A stretch of 64,000 bases of DNA. Source: Takakia lepidozioides (lineage: Eukaryota; Streptophyta; Takakiopsida; Takakiales; Takakiaceae). The notes beneath the pieces are model-generated. The model ran no database searches and had not been told where the DNA came from. It saw only the letters and a program-made list of their open reading frames with translations. The position numbers and the translations under genes are program-made. Where the stretch lies: positions 3,100,001-3,164,000 of the forward strand of contig CM060734.1 of assembly GCA_030704615.1 (NCBI GenBank), given 5' to 3'. Below are positions 50,600-60,571 of this stretch, one piece after another (within the stretch, counting starts at the first letter, position 1; every line of letters begins with the position of its first letter).

Positions 50600-51190
50600 T
50601 CCCCCGCCAATGGTTCCATCGTGACCAGACTTGAATCTAAACTAAGTCCTTGGCAATTAGGCGAGATCACACATCATAGGCCACTGCAGTCATCACTATG
50701 TGCCACTGGCTCTTATTCCAACATGGCCAAATACCAACAATTACTTTATGTACAGATCCTTCAAGTCCCAATGATTCCCGACTCAACTGGAACTATCACC
50801 CAATCCTAGAATTGCACATGGTACTGGGATACACCCAGTCCTCCCAACCGCCACACCATGCATCAGCTTCTGTATCATCTCTCTTCCCTACTCGTAGACA
50901 TCGTTAACCATGGCCGTCCTGTCTGCCACACTCTATACAGCCAACGTCTACGAGTTCTCTTATCTAGGGAAAAAACCAGAAGAAGAGAATCCCTAATCTC
51001 CTCCCTGTACACTTCTCTACCATCTTCATATGTAGCTTTTGGTCTTGATCAACGGGAGCTTGCCACCACCTGCTGTTCCACGTGACATCCCCATCACCTC
51101 CCCTAGACAGCCGTCGACGATTGCTGAACCGTTCAACATCCTGCCAAGCCTGTCGCAGGTTCAATCTCACAGGGACGTTATAGAATCTAC
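50600..51190 (-). repeat. Arm A of a long inverted repeat
   Basis: The reverse complement matches 52205-52795 over nearly its full length with scattered changes and indels. Shared blocks include AACTCGTAGACGTTGGCTGT-like and GTTGAACGGTTCAGCAAT sequence. The minus-strand reading contains an open frame with LRQAWQDVERFSNRRRLS. Confidence 0.85.
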
Positions 51191-52204
51191 AGAGCCTCTC
51201 GTGTTCGCTGCTTCTGTCTGTACTCTGGAGATTTTGTGTTATAGTCTTTGAAAACCGCCACAATGCATTTGATCTTAACCAAGCCACAACGGGGCCACAA
51301 CCATCAACCTCCTCAACATCTTGCAAACTCCAGCGAAATAACCTTGCCCAGGAATTTGCAGCTTTCATGCTGCGCTTAGAAGAACAACCTAAGATACGGA
51401 CACTGTAAGAGGACCTTTTGCAGAACAAACCGACATTGTAACTTAACTCAACAAGGGATATAATCCGGTCCAGAAAATATTGTCACGTACTCATCAGATT
51501 CTGTCAAACTCCAATATCCATGACAGATTCCTTCACATCTTACATGAAGAAAGCGCACCTTGTCAACCGTAGTCCAACCGTGGTGAAGTCCGACCTTCAT
51601 GCACGAGCAATGTTGCATGCATTCATGAAGCGTTGACCTACTCGCCAGATACATCAACATTTTGAAGAGGTTGCTCCTTCGACCAGATTACGTTAGTTTC
51701 TGCTATAAGGCAAAGTCTCGCTGATTAGGACTACGGTTTCCCTACCGTGTACAACACACCAACCAGAGACCAAAGTGTTAATTTCGTGTTATCGCCTAAT
51801 TAACTTGAAGGCTTGGGAGGCGCCATAGCCTGTCTTTGACGCACTGCCAAGGGGATGCGGTATTCAGCTCCACAGCACAGCCCCTTAGGCTGTCACATGC
51901 TCAGGTAAATTGCAACAGCTTTATTAGAGGTTTGAGAACACTCCTAAAACCATAGGAGCCAAAGATGGACTGCCAGTCTAATGAGTCTCTAATCAGGCTC
52001 ATTGCAAGCCATGTACTCAGTTTCACCTTCAAGCTTCCACCATCCAAATCACAAGTAAACCCAGACTATTCTGGCATTCAACCAGTCGAATCCTCATTGG
52101 GTGAAAGAAACCGAACTGCCATGACACAGGATTTCCTGAATTACTCTTAGTGTATGTACTCTGGAGATTTGGATTTGTCTCTGACAGCCACGGGATGCAG
52201 CTCA
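51191..52204. other. Spacer of the inverted repeat
   Basis: About 1 kb with no recognised gene. TGTACTCTGGAGATTT occurs in direct orientation near 51224 and 52152, close to both arm ends. Confidence 0.4.
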
Positions 52205-52795
52205 GAATGGATCTTATAACGTCCCTATGAATTTGCACCTGTGACAGGCTTGGCATGGTGTTGAACGGTTCAGCAATATGCGACGGCTGTCTGGGGAGAT
52301 GATGGAGATGTCACGTGGAACAGCAGGTGGTGGCAAGCTTCGAGTGATCGAGACCAAGGCTACATATGAAGAAAATAGAGAAGGGTACATAGAAGAGATT
52401 AGGGATTTTTCCCTTCTGCTTGCTTTTCCCTAGACAAGAGGACTCGTAGACGTTGGCTGTGTACAGAGGTTGGCAGACAGGACGGTCATTGAGAAGTGTC
52501 TACGAGTAGGGAGAATGGCACAGAAACCGATGCATGGTGTGGCGGTTGGGAGGACTGGATGTAGTCCAGTACCATGTGCAATTCCTAGGATGGTATGATA
52601 GTTCTAGTTGAGTTGGTGATCGCTGGAATTGGAAGGATCTGTATATAAAGTACTTGTTGGTGTTTGGCCATGTTGGAATAAAAGCCAGCGACACACAGTG
52701 ATGACTGTAGCGATCTATGATCTGTGATCTCACCTACTTGCTTGGGACTTAGTCAAAATTCAAGTCTGGTTATGAAGGAATCATTGGCACGGAAT
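52205..52795 (+). repeat. Arm B of a long inverted repeat
   Basis: Partner of 50600-51190. It contains GTTGGAATAAAAGCC, with an AATAAA polyadenylation-type signal, near 52672. Together with the sharp ends this suggests that each arm is a diverged LTR or a small non-autonomous element. Confidence 0.85.
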
Positions 52796-54074
52796 TAAGA
52801 GTGAAGATCCAGAGTCACAGGCGATAGAGTGAGAAAGAGAACAATGAACTGAGGAATGTAATAGATCTAGAGACTCGGAGAGGACGGCAGAAGGTAGCAT
52901 AGTGCAAAAGGATGCTAGCTAAGGGGTTCAATGTGCTTGCATTCTGGTCTGTGGTCTGAGTGTGGTTTGTGCTTTCATTTTATGAGACCGCACTCACAGC
53001 TTCACCCTTCTTGCAATGTTCATACGATTGAGTTTAATCCTCGCTTCAGAACACTTCTAGTTTTTGCGGACATGCATGAAATGCAAGCCGCGGAATAGAA
53101 ATCTGTAGCTATGATTGCGAACGGACTGCCAGGATTTTCTCTTGCACACTCGACTACGAAGGCTAGAGGTCTCCGAAATCCACTAGACCTCCGCATGTGA
53201 CGCTGATGCCCCAAGAGTCAATTATTACAAGTTGTAAGTCCTGATTTCTAATTTGCTCCTATGACTTCGGATGCCCAATAGTCCCATGGAAGGCTCAGCT
53301 ACCAAACGTCAATTCTCTGATTTGCAGTATGGACTTGGCATACCTAGAGGGAAAATCCCCTCTGATGCGATCAACATATCAATTGAGGCTGGAGCTCAAA
53401 TCACTTGAGGAAGAAGACTAGGAGTTCATCCATGGCTATTGTACAACAGTTCAAATTTGAAACGACACGTCCGTTGGTGGCTTCAACCGACATCAGATAG
53501 GGTAGTAGTCATGGATGTGATCCCTTTCTTCTCTAGTAGAAATCACACATCCACCCAAACCTGTGTAGAGTGTGGAATTGAGGTCCTTTGATTGCATCCC
53601 TCTTCCAAGAGACTCAACATCGTTTTTAAAACGTATGGATGCTTGATAAAATGACTTGAGTTGATCATGATGATCCCCCTTGAAGGTTACGTACAATCAA
53701 GAGAGTGAAAGATAATCACTTTGATCTGAGCTTTCCGAGAAAATGTCTAAGCATCTTGAAAACGGAACCAATTCTAGAACTGGACAATATTCCTCAAAAC
53801 ACACTTTAGAACCTATAGAACCCATCAAGGTGACCCGACGCTCATTTGGACGCAATCAATCTAGGACAAGAGTCCCCCTAACACTGAAGATATTTTCTTT
53901 AGAAATGGAGGGAATTTGGAGGTCACAAATGCATATGCTCTTGAAGCTGCAACCTCTTGATAAAATTGAACCAGCTTCTACCATGAAACTTCAAATTAGA
54001 ACTCCAAAACAAATTAAAGAAAGATAAGAAACCAAATTTAAGATCCAACTACAAACCCAAAATCCTAAAGAAAG
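52796..54074. other. Unassigned sequence
   Basis: No conserved protein is seen. The stretch may be the remnant of the internal region of the element represented by the inverted arms. No upstream ISCU exon was found here. Confidence 0.35.
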
Positions 54075-54315
54075 CGAAGTGTCTCCTTGGCGCCAAAAAT
54101 GTACCACGAAACGGTGGTGGAGCACTTCAACAACCCTCCGAATGTTGGATCCTTTGATAAGGATGATCCGAACGTGGGGACAGGGTTGGTTGGAGCTCCA
54201 GCTTGCGGGGATGTAATGAAGGTGCAGATCAAGGTGGATGAAGCTACTGGAACGATAGTAGATTCCTGCTTCAAAATCTTTGGGTGCGGATCTGCCATTG
54301 CTTCATCCTCTATTG
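54075..54315 (+). pseudogene. ISU1: Iron-sulfur cluster scaffold (ISCU/ISU1-type), single exon
   Basis: ISCU is the mitochondrial scaffold on which Fe-S clusters are built. The plus strand reads MYHETVVEHFNNPPNVGSF, DPNVGTGLVGAPACGDVMK and FKIFGCGSAIASSSI, which is the N-terminal half of the protein with two of the three cluster Cys. It ends at a plausible donor (ATTG|GTAACT). No downstream exon (EWVKGK... and HCSMLAEDAI in the family) occurs before the window ends, and no upstream transit-peptide exon was found. The left border lacks a pyrimidine tract. Pro replaces the usual Arg in NPRNVGSF. A stranded gene fragment is most likely; a gene with very large introns is possible. Confidence 0.8.
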
Positions 54316-54719
54316 GTAACTACACAAACATCTTACCGACAGGCAAATACCTGTCATGTTCATAGCTTCCCCGTCGCTCATTCACTGCCTAAGACATACA
54401 TGTTTAGTAGTAGTCTGGCCAAGTGAGTTGAAGAGACGCAACACTGATCTAGAGGGGAACGCCGCCTCATTTAGGTGCTCTGCCAAAGGGCGCGGAGTCA
54501 TCAGGCTCATTAGATAGCTCTGAGTCCTCCACTGAGGATGAGGATGAGGATGACTAGTCCTAGTCCATGTAGGTCCCAGGGTCAGCCTACTGAACCCTTG
54601 TGAGTTTTTTAGCTCATTTCCTGTAAATATATTTCCATCTTTCCATCTTTCCATCTTCCATCTTATTCATGTGTCGCACCGTCCTCACCCTCGATTCATG
54701 CTTGCTCAATTAAAAACCA
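54316..54719 (+). other. Non-coding, with short acidic open frame
   Basis: A frame near 54460-54557 reads PKGAESSGSLDSSESSTED and ends EDEDD stop. It resembles the acidic tail of a protein or gag but has no start or partner nearby. Confidence 0.3.
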
Positions 54720-55480
54720 CCCCCAATTCACCCCCAAAATCAACCCCCAACCCCCCCACCAGGCTGCCCTTGCGATTGCAAGACGTCGCCAATGGCGACG
54801 TGTTTTTTGGGCGGGGGTTGCACGCCGCGATGGTCGGGCGTCGCCAATCCCATTTGCGGGCGGCAACCCCCGACACCCCCTGCGACGTGTTTTTTTGGTC
54901 CGGGGGTCGCAAGCCGCGACGCCTTGGCGTCGCGTAGCCCGCCACCCTGCCTGCGCCACGTCTTTTTTTTTTGGATTAAATATAAAAGAAAGCGACGCCA
55001 AAGCGTCGCCAAATCCCACGTTTGGGCGTGGCGGAGCCCGACTCCTGCTCTTGCTGTTTTTTTTGCCACGCCCAATAGTCGCTTGGCGTACCACCCGGCT
55101 TATGCCACGTGTTTTTGGGTTTTATGATGGGACTCCCGGGCAGGTTAGAAAAAAAAAATGATGTGACGCCACGCCGGCGCCCCCATCAACGCCGTCGGCT
55201 GGAGGCCCGCGACGGCGAGACGTCGCTCGACGGAGGCCCCTGCCATCAGCGCGGACGGCCTGAAAAGCGACGTCCGGCAATCGCGGGAGTTGGGGCGGGG
55301 GCTCGCGACCCCCATACGTCGTATTTTTGCGACGTCATTTTGGGGACGCCCATGCGACTGCCGGGCGTCTGTCACGCGGCTTTTACTCACCCATCCCTTC
55401 GCTATTCGAGGCGGAAACTCCAAGATAGAAGAGTTGGAAATCTCTAAGTACTCAGCCCGCGCAGAACAATCAGTCATGAC
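54720..55480. other. GC-rich, hairpin-rich block
   Basis: Much richer in G+C and CpG than the flanks. Short palindromes recur: ACGTCGCC/GGCGACGT (54783-54801), GCGACGCC/GGCGTCGC with a 2-nt loop (54916-54933) and GCGACGC/GCGTCGC (54992-55009). Open frames exist on both strands but reflect composition. No protein is recognised. Confidence 0.7.
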
Positions 55481-55534
55481 CTACAGCTAGTGTATCATGG
55501 GGGTGTTTCCTATTTGTTTCCCTTTTGGTATTCA

Positions 55535-56353
55535 TGTTAGCTATCTTACCATTGATAATTAAGTATCAGTTTGCTTTATCAATCTATTGGATTCCATCAA
55601 CTCATCCATTCATTTCACAGCTTCACTCAGATCTCTCTACACAGTGTGATTGTATCGTAAAAGTATCCGATTATGATTTATCAGGTATCAAGCCGAAGCC
55701 ATTGTGTCTCTAATCTGCTCTACAATATCATTACAGCCTTGCATATATCAAGCATCTACTCATCATCTCTCTATCTTCACTTCCGTTCTTCATCTCTGCC
55801 CGATCCCCTCTCCTCCATGACCAAGAAGTCCTCCTCCGAATGATATCCCTCAATTCCCCGTTTTTCCCTTTATCTTCCTATCCGTGGTTCTAACCGTTTC
55901 CCTCACTAACCGTCGTCTGTGAACTAACATGTTCCCTTCGCAGGTGTTGTTCTCCACAGTCGTTCCCTGTCCTACTCTTCGTTCCCTATGATCGTGACAG
56001 CTGTGTCAAGCTGTGACTGGCTGTGTGAAACTGTGACGGGCTGTGACTGGCTGTGCGACTGTGTTTGGCTGTGTCGGGCTGTGACTGGCTGTGTGGCTGT
56101 GCCGGGCTGTGTCGGCTGTGACGGCTGTGTCGGCTGTGACGACTGTGTCTGCTGTGACGACTGTGACGGGCTGTGTTGGCTGTGTCGGCTGTGACGACTG
56201 TGACGACTGTGACGACTGTGACGGGCTGTGTAACCCCCCTGTACAGTGCGCTGCTGTCACTCCTAAGGCTCCTGTTGGTCTCAGTCTGTGCAAAAATTAA
56301 GGGTACCCTACAGATCCCGTATAAGTGTCTAAGTCCCCGACAGTCCTCTAACA
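55535..56353 (-). repeat. 3' LTR of Gypsy element 2
   Basis: The 819-bp segment has TGTTAG at one end and CTAACA at the other, perfect 6-bp inverted ends. It follows a purine tract on the minus strand. It contains tandem TGTGAC-type repeats at 55990-56232. Confidence 0.8.
55990..56232 (+). repeat. CTGTGACGG/CTGTGACGA tandem repeat in LTR
   Basis: About 20 imperfect units of roughly 10 bp built on GCTGTGAC or GCTGTGTC. A related motif is repeated at 60620-60903. Confidence 0.9.
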
Positions 56354-56356
56354 TTA

Positions 56357-56370
56357 CCCCTTCCCCCCTC
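56357..56370 (-). other. Polypurine tract of Gypsy element 2
   Basis: On the minus strand GAGGGGGGAAGGGG precedes the LTR, separated by TAA. Confidence 0.75.
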
Positions 56371-56502
56371 AAAAAGCCGTGTCCTCACGGTTTACTGATT
56401 TCGACTAGCAAACCTTTGTGAGTGAGCACCTTTTTGACGTTGAGAGTTTCGTGGCAGACTGTGTGTACGAGCCCGAGGTCTGTCTCTGGTTGACGGAGAT
56501 GG

Positions 56503-58008
56503 TTAATCACTACCTGAATAAGTGAGGCCCTCTGGAGGCTGATATCGAGGTAACCTTTCCGGCATAGGAGACCCCCGTCGCTTCTTCTCTGCCATCTGAA
56601 CTGCATAGTCTTCTCCCATGTCAAAAGAATTCGGTGAAGAAACAGTTGTATCAGAATCCTCATCGCCTCTCAGGTGTTTTAATTTTCGAATTTTTTGTGG
56701 AATCATCTGGGGCATACAATGCTGTCCTACCATGTCTGGAAGTTTGTATTTTACAACTTGGTGTAACCGCTGAACAGCAAAATTGGTGTAGACACTGAGC
56801 TCCTTGTCTGTCCAGGTGAGTGGGGTACCAATTACTGGTGCAGCGTGCAAGTATTTCCATGCCACATGTCCCTTATAGAAAATGTCATCAATGCCGAATT
56901 TCTGTGTTGACAAATGGTTCCAGGCCGCTTGAAACCATGAACGAATTTGAGAATCCTTTTGCATCATAACTTTTGGGTCGTATAGGTACATATGAGGTGG
57001 CACCGAAGGTAATACCCAATGATCTCCACTGGAATAACTCAGAAAGCGTGTTTGCATCTTTTGTTGCTCAATGTGGTAACGTACCAGAAAACAAGCAGCG
57101 TAGTATAACCCGCATCCCATGACAATACTTGCTACCTCCTTGGTCTTGGTATAAATGAGTCCATGTACAACCTGGAAAGCAATCAATTCCCTCAACATGG
57201 TACCTGCCTCGTGCCAGTATTGTGCAAAGTGATGATCTTCAATATGTCGATTGTTCGGAAGAACTTTAGTCCTAGTTGCCACTGGCAGCCAAATACGCAT
57301 GATTTGGTAGTAATGTGCGAATGACTGCGGAGGACTAAATTCTTTCCAAGCCAAATCCAACATGATGGGAATTTGGTTGAAGGGCATAATCATAGCCCTA
57401 CTGTACTCCCTTGCAGCTGGAGTTTTATGTGGGTTAAAAGCGGCATTGCCCCATACCTCCGGCTGTGGTGGCTGTGGTGTGGTTGTAGTAACCACAGGTT
57501 CAGCTACTGGTACAGTGACTTGTTGTGGTGGTGGTGGTACTGGCTCTTGTATCATTGGCATCTCCTGCACCTCCTGTGAAGACTGAAAAGCCAAAGTTCT
57601 GGCTTGTAAATAAGAAGCCATTAGCTGTTCCTGAGGGATATAGACTCTTTTGTCGATGTTTGAAGTGAGGTCTTCCACTTGAGTCTGCAATCCGTCTACA
57701 TCCTCTTGTAACTCTGCTATCCTACTATAGACATTATCTATAGTAGTTGTGGCAATGTTCTGGACCTGCAGCCTGAGCTCATTCATCTCGCTTTGGGTGA
57801 GCTTTCGTGGTGCTTTGCCCTCTACTGGCCCTTGTGCTAACCAGACCTGCATAAGGCTGTTATCCACCAAGTTGCTTGTGGTTCCCCTGAGAGTTTGCTC
57901 CTCTCTTAGCTTGTACAATTCCAACTGCTGTTGTAAAGCCTCCATGCGCTTCGCCTGAGGTTCAACCAATTGCGCATAAGCAGCAAGTAGATTATTGGCT
58001 TCTTCCAA
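56503..58008 (-). CDS. Gypsy 2 3' open region, third frame (about 500 codons)
   Basis: Opens with EANNLLAAYAQLVEPQAKRM and a coiled coil, then a Pro/Thr/Val-rich linker (PVPPPPQQVTVPVAEP), then a globular part with conserved-looking Trp/His/Tyr content (WKEFSPPQSFAHYYQIMRI, GHVAWKYLHAAPVIGTPL). It ends YQPPEGLTYSGSD. The frame has no ATG at its start and overlaps the previous frame by about 100 nt, so it is probably the continuation of the same protein after a frameshift. The function is unknown. Confidence 0.6.
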   Translation of the reverse strand: MEEANNLLAAYAQLVEPQAKRMEALQQQLELYKLREEQTLRGTTSNLVDNSLMQVWLAQGPVEGKAPRKLTQSEMNELRLQVQNIATTTIDNVYSRIAELQEDVDGLQTQVEDLTSNIDKRVYIPQEQLMASYLQARTLAFQSSQEVQEMPMIQEPVPPPPQQVTVPVAEPVVTTTTPQPPQPEVWGNAAFNPHKTPAAREYSRAMIMPFNQIPIMLDLAWKEFSPPQSFAHYYQIMRIWLPVATRTKVLPNNRHIEDHHFAQYWHEAGTMLRELIAFQVVHGLIYTKTKEVASIVMGCGLYYAACFLVRYHIEQQKMQTRFLSYSSGDHWVLPSVPPHMYLYDPKVMMQKDSQIRSWFQAAWNHLSTQKFGIDDIFYKGHVAWKYLHAAPVIGTPLTWTDKELSVYTNFAVQRLHQVVKYKLPDMVGQHCMPQMIPQKIRKLKHLRGDEDSDTTVSSPNSFDMGEDYAVQMAEKKRRGSPMPERLPRYQPPEGLTYSGSD

Positions 58009-59183
58009 GCCTTGTTATTGACCGCGATTTCATTTCTATTGGCCATGATGGTTTGTTGCAACTCCACGATGTGCTTCTCTTGATCAGCTTCAATCTGCCT
58101 GTATTGCTTGAAAGTATCTTCATTGCGACAGATTGTATTCTTCATATCGACAATGAGCTTCATTTGCTCAACATTCTCTTCTTCTGCCTTCGTACATTTT
58201 TCCGCTTGACTGTTTATTTCTTTTGTAGATTGGTCAAGCATAGTTGTGAATGTAGCACATTGTATCGCCATCATGTCATGCACTGTCTGCAACTCCGTAT
58301 GTAGTGCATTCACTTCTTGCAACTTGCTTTCATGCTGCACCTGCATTTGGTATAGCTGTTGCTTATGTGCTTCGTGCAACTGGTCTTGCGCGAGGCCTGC
58401 CTCAATCAATTGTTCCTTGGCCAATTGCAAAGCCACTTCTGTATTTCCCAAGTCCTGCTGCATCTTGAGAGTGACCTCTTCATCGACCTTGTTTGCACAC
58501 TCAGTGGCTAGTCGAGCCTCAAACTCCTTCCTGAGTTCCTCTCTCAAGGCTGTCAATTGGGTAATTGGAACATGGGATTTGACATAAGTCCCCAACAAAT
58601 TAAGTGTCCTGCCTATGGAACTCATCAGCATTGCCTGTTGAGGGTCATCATGGTGAGGTTGCTGCTGTTCCTCCTGATCTTCAACAGTGTGATGTCTCAC
58701 GAACCATTCAGGCCATTGTCCCACCGGATTTTCTTCCTGAACTACTTCATCTATCACCGGTGCTACAGTGTCATGACCTTCCGCCTGTGGTACCTCCGAC
58801 ACAGGTGTGTGTATTATATGCACCTCAGGATTTCCCTTGGGCAACTGTTGCACCTCTGGGATCTCTGTCTCCTTGACCAGACCAGAATATTCATAGAGAA
58901 GGTCCCCCTTCTCCATTTCTGCCACTATCTGTTCTGTAGTTGGAATATCTAACCCTTCTCTTTCCAAATCAATTATTTCTGGTTGAGCTGCATGGATAAC
59001 TTGTGACCTTGTGACAAGTCGATCAGCTGGCTGTGATGGTTGTGATACAGAAGTAACTTCCTCCTCCCTCTCTGAAGGTCCTGCTTCCAGTAATAGCATT
59101 TCTCTGTGCTGCTGTGCCCCTTCCTGGCCATGAGCTTGGAAAACATTATCATGCGGAATCCGTGAAGCCAGTGGATCCGCCAC
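57906..59183 (-). CDS. Gypsy 2 3' open region, second frame (about 425 codons)
   Basis: The N-terminal half is acidic. The second half is a long coiled coil rich in Glu/Gln, with heptad-like stretches such as LREELRKEFEARLATECAN. The frame starts with GTG, not ATG, right at the stop of the preceding frame, and upstream in-frame sequence stays open for about 20 codons. This argues for one long original frame. I recognise no enzyme motif. Confidence 0.6.
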   Translation of the reverse strand: MADPLASRIPHDNVFQAHGQEGAQQHREMLLLEAGPSEREEEVTSVSQPSQPADRLVTRSQVIHAAQPEIIDLEREGLDIPTTEQIVAEMEKGDLLYEYSGLVKETEIPEVQQLPKGNPEVHIIHTPVSEVPQAEGHDTVAPVIDEVVQEENPVGQWPEWFVRHHTVEDQEEQQQPHHDDPQQAMLMSSIGRTLNLLGTYVKSHVPITQLTALREELRKEFEARLATECANKVDEEVTLKMQQDLGNTEVALQLAKEQLIEAGLAQDQLHEAHKQQLYQMQVQHESKLQEVNALHTELQTVHDMMAIQCATFTTMLDQSTKEINSQAEKCTKAEEENVEQMKLIVDMKNTICRNEDTFKQYRQIEADQEKHIVELQQTIMANRNEIAVNNKAWKKPIIYLLLMRNWLNLRRSAWRLYNSSWNCTS

Positions 59184-60571
59184 TACAGTCTTTCCCCGTC
59201 TCTGCCTCTTAGTCTCGGGTTGCCCTGTAGTCCACCCTCACTGTGTGAAGAGCCTTGCTCTTCCATTGCAGTTGTTTCTGGCTCAAACACTCCCATTTCC
59301 TTTCTTTCTTGCGCATCAAGTATGCCAGAATCAAGGATTATTTGAGCAATGATTGGGCCAGACACTATGATAGGAGACTTTGCGGTAGTACCTTGTAATC
59401 TTTTCATCTCCTCTACCAGTGCGTTGTACATTATGTCCGCCCATTGTACCTCTTGTCCCTTCAGGCCTTTGAGTATTTCCTCCGTGAAGGATCTGCTCAA
59501 ATACTGTTGGTTCTGTTTCATGGCAATCAGAACGTTCAATACCTGGCCTACCTCTTTTAGCCCTGGGTACACAGCCTTGGTACAAGCATAACCCTGAGTT
59601 TTAAAGAAACTCCCTTCTTGGAATAAGTCCCCTATTTGCAGTCTTGCCCTGTGTTCCTCCACATGCACCTGACCTGCTGGCAATCGAAACAATTGCTGGA
59701 GGTATAGGGGAGTAATCATCAATTCAACTCCCTTCACCGTTGTTGTTCCTGCCCTTGGCTCAAAGTTCTGCAAAAATTGTAACATGTACTGTCTATGGTG
59801 TAATGTCCAATCTAGGCTTTGCAATCCTTGCAATCTCAGCTCCTCCAGTATCTGTATCGCCTGTGGGGTAGCAATCGTTTGTTTCTGCAGAATTGTGGTG
59901 CTCTTCACCCTGATTTCCTCCATTCCTCTCACTCTCTTCATTTTAGACTCACAGAACTGTTTTGGCTGTAACAACTGCAGGAATGCCTGTAGTGCACAAA
60001 GCATAAACGTATGGTTGCCGCAGAAAGCTATGGGTAATTTCTTGTAAGCCTGCGGGGCTTGCAAGCATCGCTCAAGAGAAAAGCTCCGCTCTGTCCTTTC
60101 GTGTCTATGCCACTGCGTAAGTAATATTGCGAGCGTATAGTCTGTTAGTTCCTCCATAGTTTCCAAGCTATAGCATTGATGGTCTGTCCCGTCGAGACGC
60201 CCGTTACTCAGAACGACGCCGCCTCTTGCGCTCAATTTCCCTCCATTTTCTTGATCCTTTCTCTGGTTTTCTATTGGCTGTATCCGCTGTGACTGGATTT
60301 TAGATTTTATTTTCTTTAGTGGACTTTCCCTGTTGGATAGTCCACTAGGATCACACATGTGACAAGAATTCCGCTTTTCTGTACTTGCCGTTCGTTCCGT
60401 TTCCCTTTTTCCGTATTCATTAATGGGCCCGCCTTTCATCCCTTGTGACGGCCGTTCTTGTCCTCTTTCTTTTGACACCTGTTCTTGCACTTCCTTCTCG
60501 GCTGTGTGTCGCGCCCTGACCTCCACGTGTCTATTTTTAAAGTAATTTCCGTTTTCTCTTCCGTCAGCCAT
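59183..60571 (-). CDS. Gypsy 2 3' open region, first frame (462 codons)
   Basis: Begins with ATG (MADGRENGNYFKNRHVEVR), overlapping the end of the integrase frame in another register by 136 nt. The first 110 residues are basic and polar. The rest looks globular (YTLAILLTQWHRHERTE, ALQAFLQLLQPKQF, VKGVELMITPLYLQQLFRL, VLNVLIAMKQNQQYLS). The position between integrase and LTR matches extra ORFs seen in some large plant Gypsy lineages. I cannot assign the domain. Confidence 0.65.
   Translation of the reverse strand: MADGRENGNYFKNRHVEVRARHTAEKEVQEQVSKERGQERPSQGMKGGPINEYGKRETERTASTEKRNSCHMCDPSGLSNRESPLKKIKSKIQSQRIQPIENQRKDQENGGKLSARGGVVLSNGRLDGTDHQCYSLETMEELTDYTLAILLTQWHRHERTERSFSLERCLQAPQAYKKLPIAFCGNHTFMLCALQAFLQLLQPKQFCESKMKRVRGMEEIRVKSTTILQKQTIATPQAIQILEELRLQGLQSLDWTLHHRQYMLQFLQNFEPRAGTTTVKGVELMITPLYLQQLFRLPAGQVHVEEHRARLQIGDLFQEGSFFKTQGYACTKAVYPGLKEVGQVLNVLIAMKQNQQYLSRSFTEEILKGLKGQEVQWADIMYNALVEEMKRLQGTTAKSPIIVSGPIIAQIILDSGILDAQERKEMGVFEPETTAMEEQGSSHSEGGLQGNPRLRGRDGERL

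Noticed and set aside
54696-55477. Overlapping open frames on both strands
   Set aside because: High G+C removes stop codons; no frame has conserved protein motifs.
55990-56232. CRISPR-like array
   Set aside because: The units are contiguous short tandem repeats without unique spacers, in a plant LTR.
56006-56372. Minus-strand ORFs with VVTADT and HSRHSRHS repeats
   Set aside because: Translations of the LTR tandem repeat in different frames.
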